Below the pieces are notes generated by a model. The model made no database searches. It was not told where the DNA came from and saw nothing but the letters and a program-made list of their open reading frames with translations. Position numbers and translations under genes: made by a program. Positions 19,559 through 28,549 of a DNA stretch of 64,000 bases are shown in pieces; position 1 is the first letter of the stretch, and each line of letters starts with the position of its first letter. Source of the stretch: Bacteroidetes bacterium MED-G20 (GTDB lineage: Bacteria > Bacteroidota > Bacteroidia > Flavobacteriales_D > Parvicellaceae); contig CAJJCR010000006.1 in NCBI GenBank assembly GCA_905182745.1, positions 1 through 64,000 on the forward strand. The letters are read 5' to 3'.

Positions 19559-20580
19559 AATATTTCTTGTTGTCCTAGATCGTTTTTGGGTTTATTTAAA
19601 TGTTTGTATGCCATATCGGTAACCATTCTTCCTCTAGAAGTTCTTACCATGTAGCCCTGTTGAACGAGAAATGGTTCATAAACTTCTTCAATAGTTCCCG
19701 ATTCTTCCCCAACAACTGTTGCTAAAGTGTTTATTCCCACTGGACCCCCTTTGTATTTATCTATAATAGCAACTAAAATCTTGTTATCCATTTCATCTAA
19801 TCCATGCTTATCAACTTGTAAAGCTGTCAATGCCATCTGGGTAATTTCATTAGTGATGATTCCGTCTCCTTTAACTTGAGCATAATCCCTAACTCTTCGT
19901 AATAATGCATTGGCAATTCTTGGGGTTCCTCTACTTCTACCAGATATTTCTTTTGAAGCATCTTCTTTTAAAGGGATTTGCAATATGCCTGCAGATCGAT
20001 TTACAATTGCTTGTAATATTTTCTGATTATAATAATGCAATCGACAGTTAATGCCAAATCTTGCTCTTAAAGGGGCTGTTAAAAGTCCACTTCTCGTTGT
20101 AGCTCCAATTAATGTAAACGGATTTAAGTCTATTTGAACAGTTCTTGCGTTCGGACCAGTATCTAAAACAATATCAATTTTGTAGTCTTCCATAGCGGAA
20201 TATAGATACTCTTCAATGACTGGACTCAACCTATGAATCTCATCAATAAAAAGAACATCTCCAGTTTCTAAATTGGTAAGCAATCCTGCTAAATCTCCTG
20301 GCTTATCTAAAACAGGGCCTGATGATATTTTTATTCCAACCTCCATTTCATTGGCAATAATTTGGGCAAGTGTAGTTTTACCTAGTCCTGGTGGGCCATG
20401 AAGCAGGACATGATCGAGACTTTCCTCTCTCATCTTAGCAGCAGAAACAAATATTCTTAGGTTTTCTACCACTTGGTCTTGTCCTGAAAAATCCTCAAGA
20501 TGCTTTGGTCTTAAAGCAATCTCATAGGTCTTATCTGTTTTGCCTTGTTCGTCGGCTCTAAAATCAAACTCTTCTATCAT
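19555..20580 (-). CDS. ruvB: Holliday junction DNA helicase RuvB
   Basis: RuvB is the hexameric AAA+ motor that drives branch migration with RuvA. The 341-aa protein has a Walker A motif [10 protein letters not shown] (residues ~62-71), Walker B FIDEIHRL, sensor 1 IGATTRSG, arginine-finger region LRARFGI, and a C-terminal winged helix ([30 protein letters not shown]). It overlaps queG by 4 bp at its end and the small secreted protein gene by 17 bp at its start. The ruvA gene is at 4 kb. Confidence 0.97.
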   Translation of the reverse strand: MIEEFDFRADEQGKTDKTYEIALRPKHLEDFSGQDQVVENLRIFVSAAKMREESLDHVLLHGPPGLGKTTLAQIIANEMEVGIKISSGPVLDKPGDLAGLLTNLETGDVLFIDEIHRLSPVIEEYLYSAMEDYKIDIVLDTGPNARTVQIDLNPFTLIGATTRSGLLTAPLRARFGINCRLHYYNQKILQAIVNRSAGILQIPLKEDASKEISGRSRGTPRIANALLRRVRDYAQVKGDGIITNEITQMALTALQVDKHGLDEMDNKILVAIIDKYKGGPVGINTLATVVGEESGTIEEVYEPFLVQQGYMVRTSRGRMVTDMAYKHLNKPKNDLGQQEIF

Positions 20581-21188
20581 AATGTAAATATAACGATGAA
20601 TTTGAAGCGATAAAAAAGTGATTATATATTTCTGACAAGTTGAAGGAAAATCTTAGTATTACTGTAGGTAAAGTTAAGCTATTAGAAAGAACTGAGCGGT
20701 CGCTTCTAGTAATTCTAATGCCTGAACCTAATCCTAAACTAAAAAAATTAAATCCTTCATAATTTAAAATTACCGCAGGTTCTAAAAAAGAATAAGTTCC
20801 TTTATAACTTTTGTTGTTAGTTTGGGTAGATTTAATTTTACCTAGTCCAAAATCTAAAGTTGCTTCTGCAAAAATTATTTTTGAAATAATCCATTGTTTT
20901 GAAACAAAAAAATTAGATGAAGAAATTGATAATAATGATGAATCTTCAAAATAATGATTGTTGTTTTTTAGCCAACAATAACCAATTCCAACTTTAATAT
21001 TACTCATAAGTTTAAAATATGGTTTAATCTCTTGTATTTTGAATCTATTAGATTCCAAGTAGAAATTTTTACTTTCTAATCGAACACCCATTTCTGGAAT
21101 TTCAATTGAATGGAATCCTTCGTCCTTATTCTGTGAAAAAAAACAAAGTATTTATTAAGCAAAAGATTGAAACAAAAAAAGTCCGCAT
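20564..21188 (-). CDS. Small secreted beta-rich protein (outer-membrane-like), one frameshift
   Basis: An open frame begins at 21091 with MGVRLESK, but the same frame upstream reads [13 protein letters not shown] and then meets a run of eight A on the plus strand (21136-21143). Removing one A joins it to a clear signal peptide, [19 protein letters not shown], starting at 21188. The repaired product is 207 aa with alternating hydrophobic strands ([35 protein letters not shown]), suggesting a small outer-membrane barrel. It overlaps ruvB by 17 bp. Family not recognised. The inferred ATG lies within the terminator hairpin of the ctaD operon, which is odd but possible. Confidence 0.6.
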
Positions 21189-21208
21189 ACTATAAAGTTA
21201 CGGACTTA
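21174..21208 (-). terminator. Rho-independent terminator after ctaD
   Basis: On the minus strand AAGTCCG (21202-21208) pairs with CGGACTT (21179-21185) across a 16-nt loop and runs into seven T (21174-21180, shared in part with the stem). It lies about 25 bp after the ctaD stop, as expected for the end of the act-cta operon. Confidence 0.65.
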
Positions 21209-21231
21209 AATATAAAGTTAGCTATAAAGAC

Positions 21232-22996
21232 TTAATGTTCTTCTTCATTATCGTCTAAAGGAATATTCTGAGGAACGAAGTCTTTTTCCTTACCAGGCTT
21301 ACTGTAATCGTAAGGCCATCTGTAAACAGTTGGTATTTCTCCAATCCAGTTTCCATGAACGTGCTCTACTGGAGTTGTCCATTCTAGTGAATTGGCATTC
21401 CATGGATTTTGAGAAGCTTTTGGTCCTCTAAAAATACTGTAGAAAAAATTAAAAAAGAAAATAACTTGTGCTAGTACTCCAACAGAAGCAAAAATAGATA
21501 TCAAAATATTTAAATCTAGAAAATGATCAAACATTGGAAAATTGGTGTTTTCATAATATCTTCTTGGCAACCCACCTTCACCTAAGAAATGCATTGGAAG
21601 AAAAACTCCATATCCACAAACAATAGTTACCCAAAAATGTGCCATACCCATTCTCATATTCATCATTCTACCATAAAGTTTTGGAAAATAATGATAAATA
21701 CCAGCAAACATTCCTAGGATTGCAGTCATACCCATTACAATGTGAAAGTGCCCAACTACAAAATAAGTATCGTGTTGTGAAATGTCTAAAGCAGAATCTG
21801 CAAGAATGATGCCTGTTACACCACCAGAAATAAATGCTGAAACAGCACCGATACAAAACAACATTGCTGGCGTCATCATTACATTTCCTCTCCAAATCGT
21901 AGTAATAAAATTAAAAGCTTTAACTGCAGATGGAATAGCAATTAATAAAGTAGTGAATGTAAATACTCCACCAAGAAATGGATTCATTCCAGTTAAAAAC
22001 ATGTGGTGTCCCCAAACAATGAAAGATAGAAAGCCAATTGCTAGCATAGAACCAATCATAGCTCTATAACCAAAAATTGGTTTTCTAGAACAGGTGGAAA
22101 TAATTTCAGATGTCATCCCTAAAGCAGGAAGTAATATTATATAAACTTCTGGGTGCCCAAGAAACCAAAATAAATGTTCATAGAGAATAGGACTCCCTCC
22201 AGTAGCATCTAGAGCGCCAGAAGATGTTACAATATCACTCATGTAAAAACTTGTTCCAAAACCTCTGTCCATTAAAAGTAATACAGCGGCAGAAAGTAAA
22301 ACTGGAAAAGATAGAACTCCTAAAATTGCAGTAATGAAAAATGCCCAAATAGTTAATGGAAGTCTAGTCATAGTCATTCCTTTTGTTCTTAGGTTTAGTA
22401 TAGTAACTATGTAATTTATACCTCCTAAGTAAAGATGATGCAATAAAGACTGTCATAGATAATAACCAAAGTGTCATTCCCAGTCCAGAGCCTGGCTGGA
22501 ATTCTGCAAGAACGCTTAATGGTGGATATACGGTCCAACCAGCCATTGCTGGTCCTGTTTCAATAAATAATGAAGAAGCCATTAACACACTGGAAAGAAA
22601 GAAAAGCCAATAGCTAATCATATTCATTAGTCCTGAGGCCATATCTCTTGCTCCAACTTGCAAAGGAATTAAAAGATTAGAAAATGTTCCTGAAAGTCCT
22701 CCAGTTAAAACAAAGAATACCATAATAGTTCCATGAAGAGTTACAAGTCCTAGGTACCAGTTACTATCTAGTAGTCCTTCAGGTGCAGCATCAGAACCTA
22801 AAATAGATTCTAAAATTGGGAATTTATCATCCGGCCAACCAAGCTTTAACCTAAATAAAGCTGACAAAGCAATACCTATAGCTCCCATGAAAATTGCTGT
22901 AATTAGGTACTGCCTAGCAATCATTTTATGATCCTGAGAAAATATATATTTAGTTATAAAACTTTCCTTGTGGTGATGATGCGTATCGTGTGACAT
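21232..22996 (-). CDS. ctaD: Cytochrome c oxidase subunit I, one frameshift
   Basis: Catalytic subunit of an aa3-type oxygen reductase with heme a, heme a3 and CuB. Ligand regions are visible: LHGTIMVFF (heme a His), HPEVYIILLPALG (CuB His and cross-linked Tyr), WGHHMFLTGM (CuB His pair) and DTYFVVGHFHIVMGM (heme His residues). The frame breaks at about 22426, where CTTAGGAGGT should read CTTGGAGGT (SLLGGINY); removing one base gives 587 aa, a normal length. Last gene of the actABCDEF-ctaC-ctaD block and followed by a terminator. No subunit III gene follows directly. Confidence 0.95.
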
Positions 22997-23024
22997 ATCA
23001 ATATATTTTATATAAATTTACAAA

Positions 23025-24326
23025 TCAAAGAGACGCTTGAGATTTTGTCTTACTCCAATTGACCTCTTGGCCAGAAAAAGTTAAACGTTTATTGTCTCCA
23101 TTATTTTCTATCCATTGGTTAAACTCCTGTTGTGTTTCAACAATTACTTTTAATTGCATATTAGAATGACCTGCTCCACAGATTTTATTACACATTAGGA
23201 CATAATCAAATAAAACTCTTTCTTCAGGTTCTCCAATTTTTCGTTTTCTTTCGTTATGGATAACATTTATATTTTCCCAATGCTTTTGAACATCTGGATC
23301 AGATCTCATTTCCTTTGTTGTGATTGTTGGGGTAAGAGCAAAGCTTGTTTCCATACCTGGAACAGCATTAATTTGCGCTCTAAAGTGTGGAAACCATGGG
23401 CAATGAATTACGTCTTTAGATCTAAATTTAAATGTATAAGGCTGGTCTTTAACTAAATGTATTTCTTGAACAACAATATCATCATTACTAGACTCATAGG
23501 CTGTAAAATTATTATCTTTTCTATCAATGGATGCTTCAATTCTGTATTTCCTTCTTTTAAGTCTGTCAAATTCTTCTTGAAGCTTGTCCACTTTTTTTTC
23601 AGGTAATAAATATTCTCCATCAGCATTAATATTACTTGAAAGAGTAGAATCAATATCATTTACTCTTTGGTCAATTTCCACATAAGTATCTTGAATAGTT
23701 TTAGGTGTAATAACTCCAAGAGGGTTGGTAGAAGAAACCATTTTAAAGTCAGCTTTTCCCAAGGTGTTATCTACTCCTGAGTACCTTACAATCCATCCAA
23801 ATTGGTAAGCATAGACCTCCACAACTTCTCCTTTTTCTTGGTTATACATGATTTTATTCCAGGTCATCAAGCCATAAATAACAATGAATGCAAGAGCTAT
23901 TGCTGGAACAATAGTCCATACTGCCTCCAATTTATTATTGTGTGGATAATAAAGAGCTTTCCTTTCATCTCTGTAATAATATTTCCAAGAAAAACCAAAA
24001 AGTAAAGAATTGGTTATGAAAAATACTGGTAATATTATATACCAGTTAATCATTAAAAGTTCATCTATGTCTTTTCCATGAGCACTGGCAGCTTGATAAA
24101 GGCCGGAATTAGAACCATATTTAGAAATTAACCAGATTATGAATCCAAAAAATGCTGCCATAAATACCAACATAAGGTTGGCCATCAATAAATTTTCACT
24201 TCTTGATAATTTTTCTTGTGATTTCTCTCCTCTAACTTTTGCTGCAAGGTCATAAATCTTCATTAATTGCACTAATGCAATAAAGAAAAGGGCTACAGTA
24301 ATAATTATAATAAACTTAATTTCCAT
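23025..24326 (-). CDS. ctaC: Cytochrome c oxidase subunit II
   Basis: Carries the CuA centre that takes electrons from cytochrome c or from alternative complex III. The 433-aa protein has an N-terminal helix, a long loop, a second set of membrane helices (LLMANLMLVFMAAFFGF, YIILPVFFITNSLLF, WTIVPAIALAFIVIYGL) and a cupredoxin domain. CuA ligands appear as VIHCPWFPHF (His) and CNKICGAGHSNM (Cys, Cys, His, Met). A charged, coiled-coil-like insertion of about 60-70 residues (DQRVNDIDSTLSS through KLQEEFDRLKRRKYR) splits the cupredoxin domain. It lies between actF (10 bp) and ctaD (28 bp). Confidence 0.94.
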   Translation of the reverse strand: MEIKFIIIITVALFFIALVQLMKIYDLAAKVRGEKSQEKLSRSENLLMANLMLVFMAAFFGFIIWLISKYGSNSGLYQAASAHGKDIDELLMINWYIILPVFFITNSLLFGFSWKYYYRDERKALYYPHNNKLEAVWTIVPAIALAFIVIYGLMTWNKIMYNQEKGEVVEVYAYQFGWIVRYSGVDNTLGKADFKMVSSTNPLGVITPKTIQDTYVEIDQRVNDIDSTLSSNINADGEYLLPEKKVDKLQEEFDRLKRRKYRIEASIDRKDNNFTAYESSNDDIVVQEIHLVKDQPYTFKFRSKDVIHCPWFPHFRAQINAVPGMETSFALTPTITTKEMRSDPDVQKHWENINVIHNERKRKIGEPEERVLFDYVLMCNKICGAGHSNMQLKVIVETQQEFNQWIENNGDNKRLTFSGQEVNWSKTKSQASL

Positions 24327-24336
24327 AATTCACTAA

Positions 24337-25882
24337 TTAATATTCATGGTGTTTACTTTCTTCGAGAAAAGGATGGTTCTTCAATAATAAAGGAGATTTT
24401 GACAACGAATTAAGTACTGAATAGACAAATAGCCCAAGGAACATCATAAACATCCCAAGTTCTAAAAGACCTAATTCCCATTGGTCAAAAAGTGTTCCTG
24501 GCATAATCATGTTAAAAACGTCAAACCAGTGACCTATAAATATTAGCATACCAATTACAATTAAAAAACCAGCAGATCTTTTGGTGTCTCTTGACATAAA
24601 AAACACCATGGGAAAGAAAAAATTAACAATGAAAGTTCCAAAAAATAAGATGTTGTAGTTATTTATTCTTTCTGTAAAATAAATAACTTCTTCCGGAATA
24701 TTAGAATACCAAATAAGCATGAATTGAGAAAACCATAAATAACTCCATAGGAAACTTAGGGCAAACATAAATTTACCGACATCGTGAATATGGCTTTCAT
24801 TAACAAATGGCAGATAGCCTCCTTTTCTTAAGTAAAGGGTAATCATCATCACCATAATCATTCCACTTAACCAAATCCCTGAAAAAACATACCATCCAAA
24901 TAAAGTACTAAACCAATGCGCATCAATAGACATAATAAAATCCCAGGACATAGTGGAGGAAAAAACAGCAAAGAAAACCAGGAACAAAGCAGCTCTTCTA
25001 TACATTGTAAAATGAATTTTGGTTCCTCCTGCCTCGTCTTCCTCTTTAGATTTCTTTTTAAACCATCTTAAAAACAGAAGAAAGGTTGTGAAAGTATGCT
25101 GCTACCCTAATCCAGAAAAATGGAATATTTAAATATGCTTTTTTTCCATAAATAATTGGGTCGAAATGGCTTGAATTAGGGATCTAAAAGATGTGAGAGT
25201 CCATCCATGCATAAATATGGTGGCCACCAAATCTTCCAGCTATAAATACAATTAGTAGTGCAACCATACCGATTGGCATTGCAGACATAATACCTTCGAA
25301 AACTCTAATTAGAACAACACCCCACCCAGATTCAGTTGCATAATGTAATGCTAAATAGAATAAAGCCCCCAAAGCAATTCCAAAAAAGAAAAAACCATTT
25401 ACTAATAAGTTAGACCAAAAACGTCTAAAGCCTTGGTCAAAAAAACTCACATCTCCACTATTTGCCATATCTACAAGCATATCTGCTCCAGATTCATGAC
25501 TGCCAGTAATTGCATGGTCATCCCCATGAGCTGCATGACCTATATGGACCAACCACTTAAAAGTTGGACCGTGATGATTGTCATCTTCCGAGTGAGAATG
25601 CGCTTCTTCATGATTGCTATCAGAACCATTATCCCCCGAATGCATAGAATCATGAAAATCTAGTTGATAGCCATGCATTTTAGAAATGATAGATTCTTTG
25701 AGTTGGTTTTGAGTTTCTAGATCAGCGCGTCCATTATAGAATAATTCAACAGAATGGTCATCTACTTTTTTAGCATAAACAAAATCTTTTTGTTGAAAGA
25801 ATCCAATAATCAAAAAAACCAAACCAAGAACCGCTGTTCCCAGTGTAACTTTTTTTGCTTTTTCAGAAATTTTATAATCCAT
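24337..25882 (-). CDS. actF: Alternative complex III membrane subunit ActF, in-frame stop plus frameshift
   Basis: ActF is an integral membrane subunit of the quinol:cytochrome c oxidoreductase. Two open pieces belong together. The N-terminal 232 codons include a His/Asp-rich loop (SHSEDDNHHGP) and helices ending at GGHHIYAWMDSHIF; the C-terminal part has TMSWDFIMSIDAHWFSTLFGWYVF and WSYLWFSQFMLIWYSNIPEE. Between them, conserved family sequence (YGKKAYLNIPFFWIRVAAYF, then LRWFKKKSKEEDEAGG) is read after a TAG codon at 25184-25186 and one extra base near 25093. With that base removed the gene is 515 codons. The TAG is in frame, so it is a substitution-type break, not a frameshift. Confidence 0.88.
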
Positions 25883-25905
25883 TTTATTTAATTTATCAGC
25901 TAAAT

Positions 25906-26583
25906 TTATTCGTTAACTAAGTTTTCAGAAACCAATTCTTCTAAATTCAAATCTCCGTCAAATTGCATAGTTCTAACATACATTGCCACTTTCCATCTTT
26001 CATCTTTGTTGAGTTGTGAAGCATGTGGTCCCATAGCATTCTTTCCATAAGTAATAGTGTGGAAAATTGATCCTGGTTTTCTGTCTTTAAGTGTATTGTA
26101 AGCAGGAGGAACAGCTGGATATCCACCAACCGTAATAACTAATCCATCACCATTACCTTTGTCTCCATGACAATGCGCACAAAATAATCCATAAAGCCTT
26201 TTACCTTCTGCAGTATTGGATTCTTTAACACTTTCTTGACTGTAGTAATGATTTGGTAAGGAGACCTCTTCTCCGGCTCTTATTCTCTCTTCTTCCGACG
26301 AGCCATAATAAAACGGCATATTAGTAGTTGAGGTTTTTTTGCTCTTACTGTAAGGAATGGTTCCCTTTACTGGAATTCTTGCAGAAATAGTGTTTTTTAA
26401 TGTGTCATTAACTTTGTCACCTACTAATCCGTAGTCTATGTATGCTTCAATTGCTTGGGACCTAAACATGTCGTCTACGTATTCATATCCTGGTGAGTCA
26501 GGATGTTTTACGCAGGAACTGACAACTGCCAAAACAAAGACAAAAAGAGAAAGTTGGGATAATGAAAGGATATACTTTTTCAT
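25906..26583 (-). CDS. actE: Alternative complex III cytochrome c subunit ActE
   Basis: A 225-aa lipoprotein with a monoheme cytochrome c domain. The N-terminus is a lipoprotein signal (VLAVVSSC), and the heme site is LFCAHCHGDKGNGDG with a later Met ligand region (GKNAMGPHASQLNKDERW). ActE passes electrons from complex III toward the oxidase. Its start overlaps the end of actD by 4 bp. It is 23 bp upstream of actF in an unbroken operon. Confidence 0.94.
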   Translation of the reverse strand: MKKYILSLSQLSLFVFVLAVVSSCVKHPDSPGYEYVDDMFRSQAIEAYIDYGLVGDKVNDTLKNTISARIPVKGTIPYSKSKKTSTTNMPFYYGSSEEERIRAGEEVSLPNHYYSQESVKESNTAEGKRLYGLFCAHCHGDKGNGDGLVITVGGYPAVPPAYNTLKDRKPGSIFHTITYGKNAMGPHASQLNKDERWKVAMYVRTMQFDGDLNLEELVSENLVNE

Positions 26584-27122
26584 AAAATACTTTTTTCTTC
26601 AATTTCTAAAAACCCAGTGTCTTTAATCAACTTTGACAAAACACTTTCTTTAATATGGGTATTTTCTGAGGTCTTAATTTCCATAACAAATTTGTCGTCA
26701 GTTGTTCTAGGATCTGGATTTCTTGGTGGCATTCCAGGTAAAGTTTTGTTTCTTATTAAATAAGTAATTGCCATTCCGTGTGCTGCGCACAAGACAGTAA
26801 ATTCAAAAAATATTGGAACGAAGGATAGCATATTTTCTTTTAAACTGAAGTTTGGTTTTCCACCAATGTTCATTGGCCAATCTACAATCATCATATATCT
26901 TATACCGATAATTCCAAGCATAACTCCTGTTATCCCATACATAAAAGCAGTAATCGCTAATCTTGTAGGTTCAATCCCAATGATAGAGTCAATTCCATGA
27001 AGAGGCATAGGCGAATACACATCAGATACTTTGACATCATTAGCAACAAGATGTTTTGCACCATCCATTAGCTTATCATCATCATCATACATTGCGAATA
27101 TTACTTTATCTGCCATAATCAA
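26580..27122 (-). CDS. actD: Alternative complex III subunit ActD (DUF3341)
   Basis: A 180-aa membrane protein of the DUF3341 family. A cytoplasmic N-terminal part (DKVIFAMYDDDDKLMDGAKHL, VSDVYSPMPLHGID) precedes two membrane helices (ITAFMYGITGVMLGIIG and FFEFTVLCAAHGMAITYLI), and a C-terminal NPDPRTTDDKFVMEI segment follows. Translation could begin at MIMADK (27122) or MADK (27116). It anchors within the ActABCDEF complex. Spacing is 3 bp to actC upstream and a 4-bp overlap with actE. Confidence 0.94.
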   Translation of the reverse strand: MIMADKVIFAMYDDDDKLMDGAKHLVANDVKVSDVYSPMPLHGIDSIIGIEPTRLAITAFMYGITGVMLGIIGIRYMMIVDWPMNIGGKPNFSLKENMLSFVPIFFEFTVLCAAHGMAITYLIRNKTLPGMPPRNPDPRTTDDKFVMEIKTSENTHIKESVLSKLIKDTGFLEIEEKSIL

Positions 27123-27125
27123 TTT

Positions 27126-28535
27126 TTAATGCGCTGAATGTTTATCCCAATACCCTTTTCCTTTTCCGTATCCTTCTTTGTAATTCTTTCCTGAAGACTT
27201 CAAAATAGTTTTAAGCTCTGCTATAGGTAACACAGGGAAATATCTTGAGAACAATAAATAAAAAACAAAGAATATCCCTATAGTTCCCATGTAAACACCA
27301 ATATCAACCCAAGTTGGATGGAAATATGTCCACGATGAAGGCACATAATCTCTATGTAAAGAAGTAACAATAATTACAAATCTTTCAAACCACATTCCAA
27401 TATTTATAATAATTGACATAAAGAAAGAAAACATTAAACTAGTTCTAAGTTTTTTAAACCAAAATAACTGTGGAGAAATTACATTACAGGTCATCATCGC
27501 CCAATAAGACCACCAATAAGGACCCGTAGCTCTGTTAAGAAATGCATAGGATTCATACTCGACTCCAGAATACCAAGAGACAAATAGCTCAGTAATGTAA
27601 GCAACACCAACAATTGATCCTGTAACTATAATTACAATGTTCATATATTCTACATGCTTTACATGTAGATACGCTTCCAGTTTATATGCTTTTCTTAGAA
27701 TTAACATTAAAGTTTGAACCATTGCAAATCCAGAAAAAACTGCTCCGGAAACAAAGTAAGGTGGAAAAATTGTAGTATGCCATCCAGGAATAACAGATGT
27801 GGCAAAGTCAAATGAAACTATTGAGTGAACTGAAAATACTAAAGGAGTCGCGAGACCTGCTAAAACCAAAGACACTTGCTCAAATCTATTCCAAGCTTTT
27901 GCATCACCAGTCCAACCGAAGCTTAAAACTCTATATACCTTTTTATAAATGGGCTTAGTTACCCTATCTCTTATTGTAGCAAAGTCCGGAATTAACCCAA
28001 TATACCAAAAAACAAGAGATACAGAAAGATAAGTGCTTATGGCAAATACATCCCAAAGTAGTGGAGAATTAAAATTAACCCATAAAGACCCAAATTGATT
28101 TGGAAGTGGAAAGACCCAATAGCCTAACCATAATCTTCCCATATGAATTAATGGAAATAAACCAGCCATAAAAACAGCAAATATAGTCATTGCCTCGGCA
28201 GCTCTATTAATTGCAAATCTCCATTTCTGTCTAAATAAAAGTAATACCGCAGAAATTAAAGTTCCTGCATGACCAATACCTACCCACCATACAAAATTAG
28301 TAATATCCCAAGCCCAGCCTACTGTCTTGTTCAGACCCCATGAACCAACACCAGTTCCTAAAAGATAAACTATACATCCTATTCCCCAAAGAGCAATAAC
28401 AATCGAAATCATTAATAAAATATACCAAGTCTTAGGGGGCTTTGCCTCGATAGGACGAATAATATCATCCGTAATATCCTTGTAGGATTTATCTCCTAAT
28501 ATTAGAGGTAACCTTATGTCTGATTCTTTATACAT
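27126..28535 (-). CDS. actC: Alternative complex III quinol-oxidising membrane subunit ActC (NrfD/PsrC family)
   Basis: A 469-aa polytopic protein with about ten membrane helices of the NrfD/PsrC type, which holds the menaquinol-binding site next to the iron-sulfur part of ActB. Typical segments are WAWDITNFVWWVGIGHAGTLISA, FAVFMAGLFPLIHMGRLWLGYW, PLLWDVFAISTYL and FVSGAVFSGFAMV. A conserved N-terminus (LILGDKSYKDITDDI) is present. It lies 14 bp downstream of actB and 3 bp before actD. Confidence 0.96.
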   Translation of the reverse strand: MYKESDIRLPLILGDKSYKDITDDIIRPIEAKPPKTWYILLMISIVIALWGIGCIVYLLGTGVGSWGLNKTVGWAWDITNFVWWVGIGHAGTLISAVLLLFRQKWRFAINRAAEAMTIFAVFMAGLFPLIHMGRLWLGYWVFPLPNQFGSLWVNFNSPLLWDVFAISTYLSVSLVFWYIGLIPDFATIRDRVTKPIYKKVYRVLSFGWTGDAKAWNRFEQVSLVLAGLATPLVFSVHSIVSFDFATSVIPGWHTTIFPPYFVSGAVFSGFAMVQTLMLILRKAYKLEAYLHVKHVEYMNIVIIVTGSIVGVAYITELFVSWYSGVEYESYAFLNRATGPYWWSYWAMMTCNVISPQLFWFKKLRTSLMFSFFMSIIINIGMWFERFVIIVTSLHRDYVPSSWTYFHPTWVDIGVYMGTIGIFFVFYLLFSRYFPVLPIAELKTILKSSGKNYKEGYGKGKGYWDKHSAH

Positions 28536-28549
28536 TTCAGTTTTTTATA

